In this document: positions 1 through 8,873 of the stretch, piece by piece | Numbering within the stretch: position 1 is the first letter of the stretch | Layout of the letters: the number at the start of each line of letters is the position of its first letter | Assembly (NCBI RefSeq): GCF_004346165.1 | Contig: NZ_SLZZ01000001.1 | Coordinates: 124,001-188,000, forward strand | Reading direction: 5' to 3' | Length of the DNA: 64,000 nucleotides | DNA from: Muricomes intestini | GTDB taxonomy: Bacteria > Bacillota > Clostridia > Lachnospirales > Lachnospiraceae | The notes under the pieces: model-generated | The model's input: only the letters and a program-made list of their open reading frames with translations | What the model was told of the DNA's origin: nothing | The model's database searches: none | Made by a program: the position numbers and the translations under genes

Positions 1-35
1 ACCCAACAACAAAAACATTTTGGAGGTAAAACACA

Positions 36-266
36 ATGAAAAAAATAATGAACAAGATTACTCATAAGGCAAATATGCTGGCAGTCAGGGCAAGAACGCC
101 GCTCACCAACAACCGTGGGGAGGGCTTCGTAGATACCGCAATTAAGATTTTAATGGCGGTTGTCATCGGTGCTCTGGTGCTGGCCGGATTGTATCTGCTC
201 TTCGACCAGACCGTGCTGCCCACCCTCACCCAGCGTATCAAGGAAATGTTCAACTATGCCGGATAA
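36..266 (+). CDS. DUF6133-like small pilin-like membrane protein
   Basis: 76 residues. It has a basic N-terminus, then RGEGF followed by one hydrophobic helix at about residues 35-58. The glycine-acidic-aromatic step before the helix resembles the processing site of type IV/Flp-like prepilins and recurs as RGEGY in the pilin-like gene at 5489. A GGAGG site lies 10 bases before the ATG. I recall the family as DUF6133, common in clostridial conjugative elements. Its position just before a prepilin peptidase and a Tad-like assembly set suggests a pilin-like subunit, but this is inference. Confidence 0.72.
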   Translation: MKKIMNKITHKANMLAVRARTPLTNNRGEGFVDTAIKILMAVVIGALVLAGLYLLFDQTVLPTLTQRIKEMFNYAG

Positions 267-675
267 GCTGGCCGCTGCGCAAGCGGTCTTTTTTATTGCC
301 CTATTGTGTTCGGCATCGGCGATTGACTTTGCGAAACGCATTGTTCCCAACTGGATTAGTATTGCTATTGCCACTGTTTCCATATTGGATTTTACACCAG
401 TTAAAATGCTGGGAATCCTTGTTGCCCTGCCGTTTTTAGCGGCAGCAATATTCTGCGGTGGCATGGGCGGCGGAGATATCAAGCTGATGGCGGCCTGTGG
501 TCTTGTGCTGGGGCTTCCAAAAGGGTTGCTTGCGACAACTGCAGGGTTAAGCCTGCTGCTACTCTACGTGGCAGTGTATCGGATTATTTGCAAGGTGCAA
601 GGACGGGAGGCGCAAAGCGCCTTCCCTCTTGCACCTTTTTTATCGGCGGGCTGTCTGCTCGCTTACTTCATTTAA
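256..675 (+). CDS. A24 prepilin peptidase (CpaA/TadV type)
   Basis: 139 residues and very hydrophobic. It carries the two aspartates of the A24 aspartyl peptidase family: Asp24 in AIDFAKRIVPN and Asp74 in the GGGD (GxGD) motif followed by IKL. It lacks the N-terminal methylase domain of PilD, as expected for the short Tad-type enzymes. The ATG at 256 overlaps the end of the pilin-like gene, which fits translational coupling; upstream in-frame ATGs lie inside that gene and were rejected. It would cleave the leader of the pilin-like proteins at the membrane. Confidence 0.85.
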   Translation: MPDKLAAAQAVFFIALLCSASAIDFAKRIVPNWISIAIATVSILDFTPVKMLGILVALPFLAAAIFCGGMGGGDIKLMAACGLVLGLPKGLLATTAGLSLLLLYVAVYRIICKVQGREAQSAFPLAPFLSAGCLLAYFI

Positions 676-691
676 GGGAGGAAATCAAACC

Positions 692-1510
692 ATGAGTTTT
701 TTTAAGAATAGAACGGTTATTGGCGTGATTTGCATTGTGCTGTCCCTGCTGATCTGCTTTGCCGTAACGCCGCTGTTTAACCAGAGCATCAGCAAAAAAA
801 CCGAAATTGTGCGGGTGGCAAAGCCCATCAAAATAGGGGAAGCCATCACCAAAGACATGGTGCAAACCGTAGAGGTGGGCGGCTACAATCTGCCGGAGGA
901 TGTTGTCAGACATACGGATACGATCATCGGCAAATTTGCCTCCGCTGATTTGGTGCCGGGAGATTACATCATCAGCTCCAAAATCGTCGATGCCCCTGCT
1001 GCGGAAAACGCCTATCTCTACAATCTGACCGGAGAAAAACAGGCGATTTCTGTATCGGTTAAGAGCTTTGCCGCAGGGCTGTCCGGCAAACTAATTTCCG
1101 GAGATATTGTGTCAATCGTTGCTCCAGATTACAAAAAGCAGGGCGTGACAGTCATTCCGCCGGAGCTGCAGTATGTGGAGGTCATCGCCGTCACAGCAGG
1201 CAGCGGCTATGATGCCAATACGGTCGAGCAGAAAGAAGCCGTGGATGCAGATGAAAAGGAGCTGCCTGCCACCGTCACTTTGCTGGTCACACCAGAGCAG
1301 AGCAAAAGCCTTGCCGAGCTGGAAGCAGACGGAACCCTTCATGTATCCCTCGTTTACCGTGGCAGCAAGGAAAATGCGGCAAAGTTTACCGAGGCGCAGG
1401 ACTTGGTGCTTTCCAAGCTGTATCCCGATAAGCCGGAAACTCAGGAAAGCGAGGATAACAGCCAGCTGGAAGCCCCTGCGAATACACCGGTGGAAAGCGG
1501 GGCTGAGTAA
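692..1510 (+). CDS. CpaB/RcpC-like pilus assembly protein with SAF domain
   Basis: 272 residues from an ATG preceded by GGGAGG. An N-terminal transmembrane helix (about residues 8-29) is followed by a SAF-type domain that starts at VRVAKPIKIGEAITKDMV, and an RcpC-like region with the motif ISVSVKSFAAGLSGKLISGDIV. The C-terminus is acidic and low in complexity. CpaB proteins act at the cell envelope in Tad pilus assembly. In a Gram-positive without a secretin the role is probably as an extracytoplasmic scaffold. The next gene follows with no gap. Confidence 0.85.
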   Translation: MSFFKNRTVIGVICIVLSLLICFAVTPLFNQSISKKTEIVRVAKPIKIGEAITKDMVQTVEVGGYNLPEDVVRHTDTIIGKFASADLVPGDYIISSKIVDAPAAENAYLYNLTGEKQAISVSVKSFAAGLSGKLISGDIVSIVAPDYKKQGVTVIPPELQYVEVIAVTAGSGYDANTVEQKEAVDADEKELPATVTLLVTPEQSKSLAELEADGTLHVSLVYRGSKENAAKFTEAQDLVLSKLYPDKPETQESEDNSQLEAPANTPVESGAE

Positions 1511-2326
1511 ATGCTGAACTTCAAAAAAGGCGGTCTGTTCAGCCGCAAGGACAACATAGAGCCTCCGGAGATAGAACCGGATAACGCCGCACAGGTACTG
1601 GCAATTTGGGGCAGCCCCGGCTGCGGCAAGACCACGGTGGCGGTCAAACTGGCCAAGTATCTGGCAGACAGAAAAAAGAATGTGGTGCTGCTTTTATGCG
1701 ACTGCACCACGCCTATGATCCCCTGCATCTGCCCGCCCGGTGATTTAGAGGGCGGCCATTCCCTTGGAAGTATTCTTGCCGCCAATTCCGTTACCGAATC
1801 GCTGGTGAAAAACAACTGCAATACCCATAAGCGCATGAACCATCTGGCGGTCATCGGTCTGCAAAAAGGAGAAAACGAAAACTGCTATCCTCCCGTTACA
1901 CCGGCTCTGATAAAACAGCTTATCGAAGTGCTGCGTGACATGGAAAGCCATGTCATTATCGACTGTGGCAGCTCCATCTATTTTGACGAGCTGTCCACCA
2001 TCTCCATTCTGGAGGCCGATGCGGTGCTGCGGCTCATAAACTGCGATTTAAAATCAGTCAGTTACCTGTCCAGCCAGCAGGAGTATCTGCGGATGGCCGG
2101 GTTTGACTTTGACAAGATGTATAAGGCAGTCAGCAATGTAAAATCCAATGAAGCCAGTCAGAACATGGAACAGGTGCTGGGCAGTGCTGTATTTACTCTG
2201 CCGCACTCCCCGGAGTTGGAGGCTCAGGTGCTGGCCGGAAACCTATTCGCTGACTTGTCCCTGAAAGACAGCCGGGGCTTTCGCAGGGAAATCGAAAAAA
2301 TAGCAAAGGAGGTGTTCGAGGTATGA
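1511..2326 (+). CDS. CpaE/TadZ-like P-loop ATPase
   Basis: 271 residues. A Walker A motif GSPGCGKTT lies at residues 34-42 and a later IIDCG probably serves as Walker B. The family (ParA/MinD-like TadZ) localises the Tad machine at the membrane. The ATG follows the stop of cpaB directly, and the 3' end overlaps the next gene by four bases (ATGA), so the two are translationally coupled. The P-loop is conventional rather than the deviant KGGxGK type of MinD, as seen in other element-borne members. Assignment depends on order and P-loop rather than full similarity. Confidence 0.75.
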   Translation: MLNFKKGGLFSRKDNIEPPEIEPDNAAQVLAIWGSPGCGKTTVAVKLAKYLADRKKNVVLLLCDCTTPMIPCICPPGDLEGGHSLGSILAANSVTESLVKNNCNTHKRMNHLAVIGLQKGENENCYPPVTPALIKQLIEVLRDMESHVIIDCGSSIYFDELSTISILEADAVLRLINCDLKSVSYLSSQQEYLRMAGFDFDKMYKAVSNVKSNEASQNMEQVLGSAVFTLPHSPELEAQVLAGNLFADLSLKDSRGFRREIEKIAKEVFEV

Positions 2327-3675
2327 GCAGGCATAACCTGTTTTTTTCACCGGAGCAGGAAACTGAGGATTTCCACAGTGTGCTGCAACAGGTGCAGGAG
2401 CATATATCCGGGCAGCACAGCGAACTGCTATCAGACGGCAACGCTGCCGAAGCCAAGGCGCATATCAAGCGGTATATCGCCAAGTTTGTGCAGGACAGCC
2501 GTGTGGCGGTAAAAGGCATGACACAGCAGCAGCTGGTGGATGCCCTGTATACCGAAATGGCTGAGTATTCCTTTCTTACCAAGTACATCTTTGCTGACGA
2601 CATCGAAGAAATCGACATCAACAGCTGGCGGGATATTGAAATCCAGTACGCCGGTGGGCGCTGCGAAAAGCTGCGGGAACACTTCGACAGCCCCCAACAC
2701 TGTATCAATGTGCTGCGCCGGATGCTTCATGTGTCCGGTACCATTCTGGATGACCAATCCCCTCTGGTGGTCGGTACTCTTGCAGAAAACATCCGTATTG
2801 CTGTTATGAAAAGCCCCATTGTGGATGCCAGCGTAGGCGCTGCCGCCTCCATCCGTATCGTCAACCCCAATAACATGGAGAAAGAGGATTTTATAAACGG
2901 TGGTACGGCAACCGCTGAAATGCTGGATTTTCTATCGGAGTGCATCCGCTACGGCATTTCGGTGTGCATTGCGGGAGCCACCAGCAGCGGTAAGACCACC
3001 GTGGCAGGCTGGCTGCTTACCACCATTCCCGATAACAAGCGCATTTTTACCATTGAAAACGGCAGCCGGGAGCTTTCCCTCATCCGGGAAAAGGACGGCA
3101 GGGTCACCAATTCCGTAGTGCATACCCTCACCCGCAACAGCGAGAACGAGCTGTACCGTATTGAGCAGATTGACCTTGTGGACATCTCCCTGCGCTTCAA
3201 CCCCGACATTATCGTGGTAGGCGAAATGCGTGGTGCGGAGGCCAATGCTGCACAGGAAGTAGCCCGCACCGGTGTGGCGGTGGTTACCACCATCCATTCC
3301 AACTCCTGCGAATCCACCTACCGCCGTATGGTTTCCCTCTGCAAGCGAGCGGTGGATATGTCGGATGAAACCCTCATGGGCTATGTGACCGAGGCCTATC
3401 CCATTATCGTGTTCTGCAAGCAGCTGGAAAATAAGCAAAGGCGGCTCATGGAAATTATGGAGTGCGAAATCCTGCCGGACAACAGCCGCCATTACCGCAC
3501 CCTGTTCCGGTACGAGATTACCGAAAATCGCTATGAAAACAATCAGTTTTATATTACCGGACACCATGTAACGGTTAATCCCATATCCGACAGCCTGTGT
3601 AAACGGCTGATAGAGAATGGTATGCCGCAGGAACGCATCAATCTTCTTAAGAAAGGGGGGCAAATATCCATATGA
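2323..3675 (+). CDS. TadA/CpaF-type secretion ATPase
   Basis: 450 residues. It is a type II/IV secretion ATPase of the CpaF/TadA (GspE/VirB11) superfamily, with Walker A GATSSGKTT at residues 218-226, an Asp box with the IFTIENGSREL segment, and the conserved PDIIVVGEMRGAEA Walker B region followed by TTIHSNS. It would form a cytoplasmic hexamer that powers pilus subunit extrusion. A VirB11-like role for the conjugation channel is a possible alternative, but the TadB/TadC genes directly downstream favour TadA. Confidence 0.9.
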   Translation: MSRHNLFFSPEQETEDFHSVLQQVQEHISGQHSELLSDGNAAEAKAHIKRYIAKFVQDSRVAVKGMTQQQLVDALYTEMAEYSFLTKYIFADDIEEIDINSWRDIEIQYAGGRCEKLREHFDSPQHCINVLRRMLHVSGTILDDQSPLVVGTLAENIRIAVMKSPIVDASVGAAASIRIVNPNNMEKEDFINGGTATAEMLDFLSECIRYGISVCIAGATSSGKTTVAGWLLTTIPDNKRIFTIENGSRELSLIREKDGRVTNSVVHTLTRNSENELYRIEQIDLVDISLRFNPDIIVVGEMRGAEANAAQEVARTGVAVVTTIHSNSCESTYRRMVSLCKRAVDMSDETLMGYVTEAYPIIVFCKQLENKQRRLMEIMECEILPDNSRHYRTLFRYEITENRYENNQFYITGHHVTVNPISDSLCKRLIENGMPQERINLLKKGGQISI

Positions 3676-4601
3676 CAACCATTCAACTGCTGGCCTGTAT
3701 CGGTATGATTACAGGCTTTTTTCTACTCATCGGCCTAAAACCGATGGAATTCACCGATGGGTTGTTTTCCTTTCTCACCAGAGAAAAGAAATCTATCAAG
3801 GATGAGATCAAAGCGGCACAGCGCCGCCAAAAGCCGGGATTTCTGAAACAGCAAATTCATATGGCGCAGGAGGTGCTGGCCATGACCGGCAGGAGCAATC
3901 GCTTTTCTCTGATTTGCGCCTGCTCTTTGCTGCTTTTTGCCATCGGTGCCGCTATTGCCATTGTGATGGGCAACTTATTTCTGGCTCCGGTGATGGCGGC
4001 AGGCTTTATGATGCTGCCTTTTTGGTATGTGCAGCTCACCGCCAGCCATTTCAAAAAGGACATTGCTGCCGAGCTGGAAACAGCCTTGTCCATTGTCACC
4101 ACAGCCTACCTGAGAAGTGAGAATATCCTTACAGCAGTAGAGGAAAATCTCCACTACCTGAACCCGCCGGTGCATCAGGTGTTCAAGGACTTTGTCCTGC
4201 GGGTCAAGTTGATTGATCCCGATGTGTTGGAGGCCATCAGGGTGCTGCGCACCAAAATCGACAACGAAGTATTCCGGGAATGGTGCGATGCCCTATGTGA
4301 TTGCCAGCATGACCGCAGCTTGAAAAGCACCCTGACTCCCATCGTTTCAAAGCTCAGTGATATGCGGATTGTGAACGGCGAGCTGGAATATCTCGTATTT
4401 GAACCCCGCAAGGAATTTATCATCATGGTCATCTTTGTCATCGGCAATGTTCCCCTCATGTATCTCCTGAACAAAAGCTGGTACGACACGCTGATGCACA
4501 CCCCATTGGGGCAGATCATTCTGGCAATCAGCGCCGCTCTTATTTTTATCTCCACGGCCTGCGTGATCCGGCTTACCAAGCCCATAGAATACAGGAGGTG
4601 A
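3672..4601 (+). CDS. TadB-like type II secretion F-domain membrane protein
   Basis: 309 residues, overlapping tadA by four bases. It has an N-terminal helix, a central pair of transmembrane helices (about residues 76-120) and two C-terminal helices, the usual layout of TadB/T2SSF inner-membrane platform proteins. The cytoplasmic part between the middle and last helices is where T2SSF sequence is expected. It pairs with the downstream TadC to form the platform for the TadA ATPase. Confidence 0.8.
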   Translation: MTTIQLLACIGMITGFFLLIGLKPMEFTDGLFSFLTREKKSIKDEIKAAQRRQKPGFLKQQIHMAQEVLAMTGRSNRFSLICACSLLLFAIGAAIAIVMGNLFLAPVMAAGFMMLPFWYVQLTASHFKKDIAAELETALSIVTTAYLRSENILTAVEENLHYLNPPVHQVFKDFVLRVKLIDPDVLEAIRVLRTKIDNEVFREWCDALCDCQHDRSLKSTLTPIVSKLSDMRIVNGELEYLVFEPRKEFIIMVIFVIGNVPLMYLLNKSWYDTLMHTPLGQIILAISAALIFISTACVIRLTKPIEYRR

Positions 4602-4606
4602 TGGTG

Positions 4607-5476
4607 ATGGGATTACTTTTTTTATTTGGAATTACGTTGGCGGCAGGGCTGTTTTTTATTTTCTTGGATGTGCTGCACCTACCGTACCTCAGCACTGCTA
4701 AGGCTATGCTGAATACTACAAGATCAGAGAAAAAAGCAGCAAGGAGCTTGGAAACCTATCTCATGACTTGGGCGGTAAAGCTCTCTAAATATATCCGCAT
4801 GGACGAGTACCGCAAGCATCGGCTGAAAAATGTGCTGAAAGCCACCGGTATGAACATGGAGCCGGAGGCCTATCAGGCCTATGCGCTGGTGAAATCCGGT
4901 GTGATTCTGCTGCTGGCAATCCCGGCAGGATTAATCTTTCCCTTGCTGGTGCCGGTGGTGGTGTTCCTTGCGGTCATGGTGTACTTTAAGGAAACTAAAA
5001 AGGCAGACGAAAGGCTGTCCGCAAAGCGAGCCTCCGTGGAAAAGGAACTGCCCCGTTTTGTTGCCAACATCGAACAGGAGCTGAAAGCCTCCCGTGATGT
5101 GCTGGCCATCGTAGAGAACTACAAAAAAAACGCCGGAGAAGCCTTTGCCGGAGAGCTGACCGTGCTGGCAGCGGATATGCGTTCCTCCAGCTACGAGGCA
5201 GCCCTTACCCGGTTTGAGGCAAGACTCAATTCGCCCATGCTCTCGGACGTGGTGCGAGGCCTTATCGGTGTACTGCGTGGGGATGACAGCACGGTGTATT
5301 TTCAGATGCTGGCGCATGATTTCAAACAGCTGGAGCTGCAGCGCCTTAAAGGTGAAGCGCAGAAAATACCGCCCAAAATCCGTGTGTTTTCCTTTCTCAT
5401 GCTGATGTGCTTTCTCTTTACCTATCTGGCCATCATCGCCTATGAGATCATCAAATCCCTCGGCGGGATGTTTTAG
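4607..5476 (+). CDS. TadC-like type II secretion F-domain membrane protein
   Basis: 289 residues. The ATG at 4607 is 8 bases after AGGAGG, which itself overlaps the tadB stop; earlier in-frame starts at 4598 and 4601 lie in or beside that site. An N-terminal helix, a hydrophobic pair at about residues 86-125, the T2SSF-like region with EKELPRFVANIEQELKASRD, and a C-terminal hydrophobic helix are visible. It is the second platform protein of the Tad-like machine. Confidence 0.8.
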   Translation: MGLLFLFGITLAAGLFFIFLDVLHLPYLSTAKAMLNTTRSEKKAARSLETYLMTWAVKLSKYIRMDEYRKHRLKNVLKATGMNMEPEAYQAYALVKSGVILLLAIPAGLIFPLLVPVVVFLAVMVYFKETKKADERLSAKRASVEKELPRFVANIEQELKASRDVLAIVENYKKNAGEAFAGELTVLAADMRSSSYEAALTRFEARLNSPMLSDVVRGLIGVLRGDDSTVYFQMLAHDFKQLELQRLKGEAQKIPPKIRVFSFLMLMCFLFTYLAIIAYEIIKSLGGMF

Positions 5477-5488
5477 GGAGGGGTGAGC

Positions 5489-5884
5489 ATGAAGAAGATC
5501 TTAAAATCCAAACGTGGCGAGGGATATATTGATGTGTGTGTTCTTGTCCTCTGCGCCATGCTGGTCATTGCACTGGCCGTGCAGGTGCTGCCGGTGTTCA
5601 TCGTTAAAAATCAGCTGGATACCTACGCCACCGAGCTGTGCCGGGAAGCGGAAATCTCCGGCAGGGTGGGCAGTGAAACCAGCCGTCGTGTAGCGGTTCT
5701 CACCGAGCAGACCGGGCTGAGTCCCCGGATTTCATGGTCAAAGACCGGCAATATCCAGCTGAACGAGGAAATCACCGTGACCTTGACCTTAGAGAAGAAC
5801 ATCGGACTGTTCGGCGGGTTTGGTTCGTTCCCCATTACCCTGCGCTCGGAAGCCTCCGGGAAAAGCGAGGTGTATCACAAATGA
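5489..5884 (+). CDS. DUF4320-type TadE-like pseudopilin
   Basis: 131 residues. The N-terminus KRGEGYIDVCVLVLCAMLVIA has the same short basic leader, Gly-Glu-Gly-aromatic step and hydrophobic helix as the pilin-like gene at 36, followed by an extracytoplasmic domain. I recognise the family as DUF4320 of clostridial conjugative elements. ATG 5489 was chosen over GTG 5483 because the latter lies in the GGGAGGGG site. It is probably a minor pseudopilin processed by the A24 peptidase, by inference from the motif. Confidence 0.75.
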   Translation: MKKILKSKRGEGYIDVCVLVLCAMLVIALAVQVLPVFIVKNQLDTYATELCREAEISGRVGSETSRRVAVLTEQTGLSPRISWSKTGNIQLNEEITVTLTLEKNIGLFGGFGSFPITLRSEASGKSEVYHK

Positions 5885-6426
5885 ACAAGCTAAAATACAT
5901 TCTCAGGGATAAGGCCGGGAACGGCTTCCCTTTGGTGGTAGCCATTACGCTGGCTCTTGTGATTATCCTGTGTGGCGTGATAGAGTATTTTCGGCTGAAT
6001 ATTATCGCCAGCGGTGTAAAAGAAGCCTTGGAGGATGCCATCATCGTGACGGTCAACGACAACTATGCCGATGTGTATCACGGCGTGCGGGAGGGCTACA
6101 GCGGCGGCTACCAGCCGGACGGCTCCTCTTTTTCCTATAGCGTGAACACCGGCGACATTTACGGCTACATGGACGGTGTCCTCGGCATGGAAGCTGTGGG
6201 CGACAGCCATGTGAAATATGCTGGGGATGCTTTGGAATACAAGCTCTCCCGTTTGGATGTCACCATCCGCAATGCGCCGCTGGCTCCGTCTTACCCAAAA
6301 AACGCACAGCGATTTGAAGCGGATGCGGTGATCTGGCTGGAGGTTCCCGTTTACTTTGGTGGCAAGGAGCTGGCTCCCATGAAAATCAAGCTCAAGGTTC
6401 AGGCGGGATATACCGAGGTGTTTTAA
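5881..6426 (+). CDS. TadE/TadG-like pseudopilin candidate
   Basis: 181 residues. The N-terminus RDKAGNGFPLVVAITLALVIILCGVIEYFRL is a short basic leader with GNGF before one transmembrane helix, ending in glutamate-tyrosine-phenylalanine as in TadE/Flp proteins. The remaining 140 residues look like an exported beta-rich domain. The start codon overlaps the stop of the DUF4320 gene (ATGA), so it is coupled. It closes the Tad-like cluster; about 95 bases of non-coding sequence follow. Confidence 0.65.
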   Translation: MNKLKYILRDKAGNGFPLVVAITLALVIILCGVIEYFRLNIIASGVKEALEDAIIVTVNDNYADVYHGVREGYSGGYQPDGSSFSYSVNTGDIYGYMDGVLGMEAVGDSHVKYAGDALEYKLSRLDVTIRNAPLAPSYPKNAQRFEADAVIWLEVPVYFGGKELAPMKIKLKVQAGYTEVF

Positions 6427-6520
6427 CTGTTCAGGAAAGTATCTGGACTTCTGAGAAAAATTATAGTATGGTGTGTCATACACAAAGATAATATTCACAC
6501 TGCCAAAGGAGGTTTTCAAT

Positions 6521-7057
6521 ATGAATGATAAAATAAAAAGAAGGCTTACCATTGCAGGCGCTTCGCTTATCGGCCTTGCGCTTGTGATTGCCATCGGGAT
6601 GCAGTTTACCAAGGAACCCGTGAGGCCGGATGCTTCTTCACAGGAGCCGGTCAGCTCTTCGGATGTAGCTCCTGATATACAGAATAACACAGAGAAAAAA
6701 GAGGTGGTCGTTTCTCCGCAGCCCACACCGGAGCCGGAAAGCTCGGAAATGCTGCCGCCCCAAACCGATCTACCGGAGCAGAAGCTCCAATCCGATCCGG
6801 TAAAGCCGGAAGCTCCCGCAAAACCTGAGCTGCCAAAGGATGCGGATACCACCAACCCGTCCAAGCCGCCAGAATACAAGCCGGAGGATACGGAAAAGAA
6901 ACCGGCTTCATCCGAAAGCAAGCCGCAGGGTGGTGAAACAAAGGATGGTAAAATTTATGTGCCTGGATTCGGATGGATCGATGATGTTGGTGAGGGGCAA
7001 GGTTCGACTGCAGATGATATGTATGAAAACGGTAATAAGATCGGGGAAATGAATTAG
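6521..7057 (+). CDS. DUF6550-like membrane-anchored Pro/Glu-rich protein
   Basis: 178 residues from an ATG 8 bases after AAAGGAGG; the in-frame ATG at 6473 has no such site. One transmembrane helix (residues 10-26) is followed by about 115 residues rich in Pro, Glu, Ser and Lys that should be an extended stalk outside the membrane, then a short glycine-rich end with DMYENGNKIGEMN. I recall the family as DUF6550 of conjugative elements. Function unknown; a wall-spanning spacer is one reading. Confidence 0.7.
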   Translation: MNDKIKRRLTIAGASLIGLALVIAIGMQFTKEPVRPDASSQEPVSSSDVAPDIQNNTEKKEVVVSPQPTPEPESSEMLPPQTDLPEQKLQSDPVKPEAPAKPELPKDADTTNPSKPPEYKPEDTEKKPASSESKPQGGETKDGKIYVPGFGWIDDVGEGQGSTADDMYENGNKIGEMN

Positions 7058-7079
7058 ATATAAAATAATTCAAAGGATT

Positions 7080-7110
7080 GCACAGCAGAAATGCTGTGCT
7101 TTTTCTTTTG
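7080..7110 (+). terminator. GAAA-tetraloop intrinsic terminator or attenuator
   Basis: A perfect 8-bp stem GCACAGCA/TGCTGTGC closed by a GAAA tetraloop (7080-7099) is followed by TTTTTCTTTT. It lies between the DUF6550 gene and the next ribosome binding site, so it would either end the pilus transcript or limit expression of the downstream surface protein. Confidence 0.75.
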
Positions 7111-7125
7111 CAAAGGAGGCGCTGT

Positions 7126-8859
7126 ATGAAACGAATATTTAGTATTTTGCTTGTACTTGCCCTACTGTGTTCCTCCCTGTATGCTGTACCGGCTTATGCG
7201 GTCGGGGATGGAAATGTGGACGGAGGTGGCGGTGGCATGGGCGATGGTACCAGCACCAATTCATGGACTCCGGGAAATGAGGGTGTGCGGGTAACGGTGG
7301 TTAGGGCAAGTGATCATGCTTCTGTTACAACACCTATAGATCTAACAAATAAAAAACCTACTAATATTAGGCTACACTTTGGTAAAGTCAGTAAACTTTC
7401 ATATTCAAGGGGTTCTTCATTAAGTCCAAGCGGCCAGAGTTACTCTTTTCTTAATCCTGCACAATCGTTGCCTCGCATCATTAGCACCAATGGCAGCAAC
7501 AACATTGCCGCCATTAAAAGCTATTTTACTGATGAACAGGTCATTCGTTCTATTTCGGGTCTTGTAGGAATGGACTTTGATACCTTAATCAGCGGCGAGT
7601 ACAAGCTACTTTTGGAACCCATCGCCTATTACAAATTTGAGGGTGTTATGATTGCCACCACGGCTACGGAAGCCGCCATGTATGACGAACAGGTAAACGG
7701 CCTTCTGAGAAAGAGAATGGTATCTCTTTCCCATAAAAATCTGCCCCTTGCCATGTTTTTGGAGGTGGCGGATCTTAGCTACCCGGCATGGTCAGGAAGC
7801 CGGAGCAAAGCTGCATCCAATGCGGATATTAAGGCGGCTCTCGGCCTTGGTATCGTGCGATTTAAGGATATGCCCGGCGAGTCGCCGGAGGTTTCCGTGT
7901 ATGATTACGAATATCGGGTCAATACCGAGGTTATCACGGCAATCACAGTTAGCGGCGGTCAAAGCGATCCGGATCACCCGGTATCCGCTATCTTTTATGT
8001 GAATGGTAGAAGCTACCGGGTTAGCAATATCTATTATCCCGATGGTGACAGCCAGCTGGCGTGGATACGATGGACAACGCCAAGCACCCCGCAGCAGACG
8101 ACGATCACAGTTTCTGTGTCTGGAGGCGGCAGCTCCAGCAAGGCGACAATTAATATAAATATCGTTGACCTTGATAAGAATCTGCCACCTAATCCCGTGG
8201 CAGATGATCGCAATGATAGCTTTAGAAAGTCCGCTGTTCCAAACAATCCGCAGCAGACTTCTGCCAGCTGGACGGTCTGGCGCCCTTGGTGGCAGGAGCA
8301 TTGGGTATGGCACAGTGACTGGAACTGGTATAGCGATGGTGATGGCAGCGGTCATTGGGAGGATGACGGTGAATGGGTCGATGAGGGCTGGTGGGAGTTT
8401 GACCTTGACCGGTATCAGGCCAGCCTTTCGGCAAGCATGGCAATCCAGCCGGATGACAAAAGCCCCACCGCAAGCGGCAAAACCATGAAATCCGGCTACG
8501 GCATCAATCAGACGGTTTCTACCAGAGTCAGCACTAACCAGTCCTCGGCGGTAACTGGGGCGCAGAATGCGGTGACCTACTTCCCGGAATTCGGGTATCA
8601 AACCTACTGGAGGCTGCTGGAACGCATGAGTTCCGGCTACAATTCCCGGTTTGAGTTTCAGAAGAATCCCTACAGCACCTACAACCGCAGAACTCATTTT
8701 TCACCGATTTGGTTTCCGGATGGAAAATATGAGCCGTACACATGGCTGATTGATTGCTGGTCACCCGCTGGGATGCTTTCAATAAACCTCACGGACAGCG
8801 TAACCATCCGAGATAATTTGTGGAGCGACTGGCACATTGCGCCTCAGAAACCCAATTAA
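7126..8859 (+). CDS. Large exported element protein with Trp-rich segment, function unknown
   Basis: 577 residues from an ATG preceded by AAAGGAGG. A clear signal peptide ends near AYA (residues 23-25), followed by a Gly-rich stretch. The middle holds beta-rich sequence with a possible Ig-like region ending in ATININIVDLD. Residues around 385-425 are extremely rich in tryptophan, Asp, Gly and His (for example VWHSDWNWYSDGDGSG and DDGEWVDEGWWEFD). I do not recognise a characterised family. Being exported and coded within the transfer module, it may act at the donor surface, but no function should be assigned. Confidence 0.7.
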   Translation: MKRIFSILLVLALLCSSLYAVPAYAVGDGNVDGGGGGMGDGTSTNSWTPGNEGVRVTVVRASDHASVTTPIDLTNKKPTNIRLHFGKVSKLSYSRGSSLSPSGQSYSFLNPAQSLPRIISTNGSNNIAAIKSYFTDEQVIRSISGLVGMDFDTLISGEYKLLLEPIAYYKFEGVMIATTATEAAMYDEQVNGLLRKRMVSLSHKNLPLAMFLEVADLSYPAWSGSRSKAASNADIKAALGLGIVRFKDMPGESPEVSVYDYEYRVNTEVITAITVSGGQSDPDHPVSAIFYVNGRSYRVSNIYYPDGDSQLAWIRWTTPSTPQQTTITVSVSGGGSSSKATININIVDLDKNLPPNPVADDRNDSFRKSAVPNNPQQTSASWTVWRPWWQEHWVWHSDWNWYSDGDGSGHWEDDGEWVDEGWWEFDLDRYQASLSASMAIQPDDKSPTASGKTMKSGYGINQTVSTRVSTNQSSAVTGAQNAVTYFPEFGYQTYWRLLERMSSGYNSRFEFQKNPYSTYNRRTHFSPIWFPDGKYEPYTWLIDCWSPAGMLSINLTDSVTIRDNLWSDWHIAPQKPN

Positions 8860-8873
8860 AAACAGAGAAAAAA

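Noticed and set aside
2932-3678. Long minus-strand frame of 248 codons inside tadA
   Set aside because: It is a shadow of the secretion ATPase gene: no ribosome binding site, no domain, and the plus-strand product has all family motifs.
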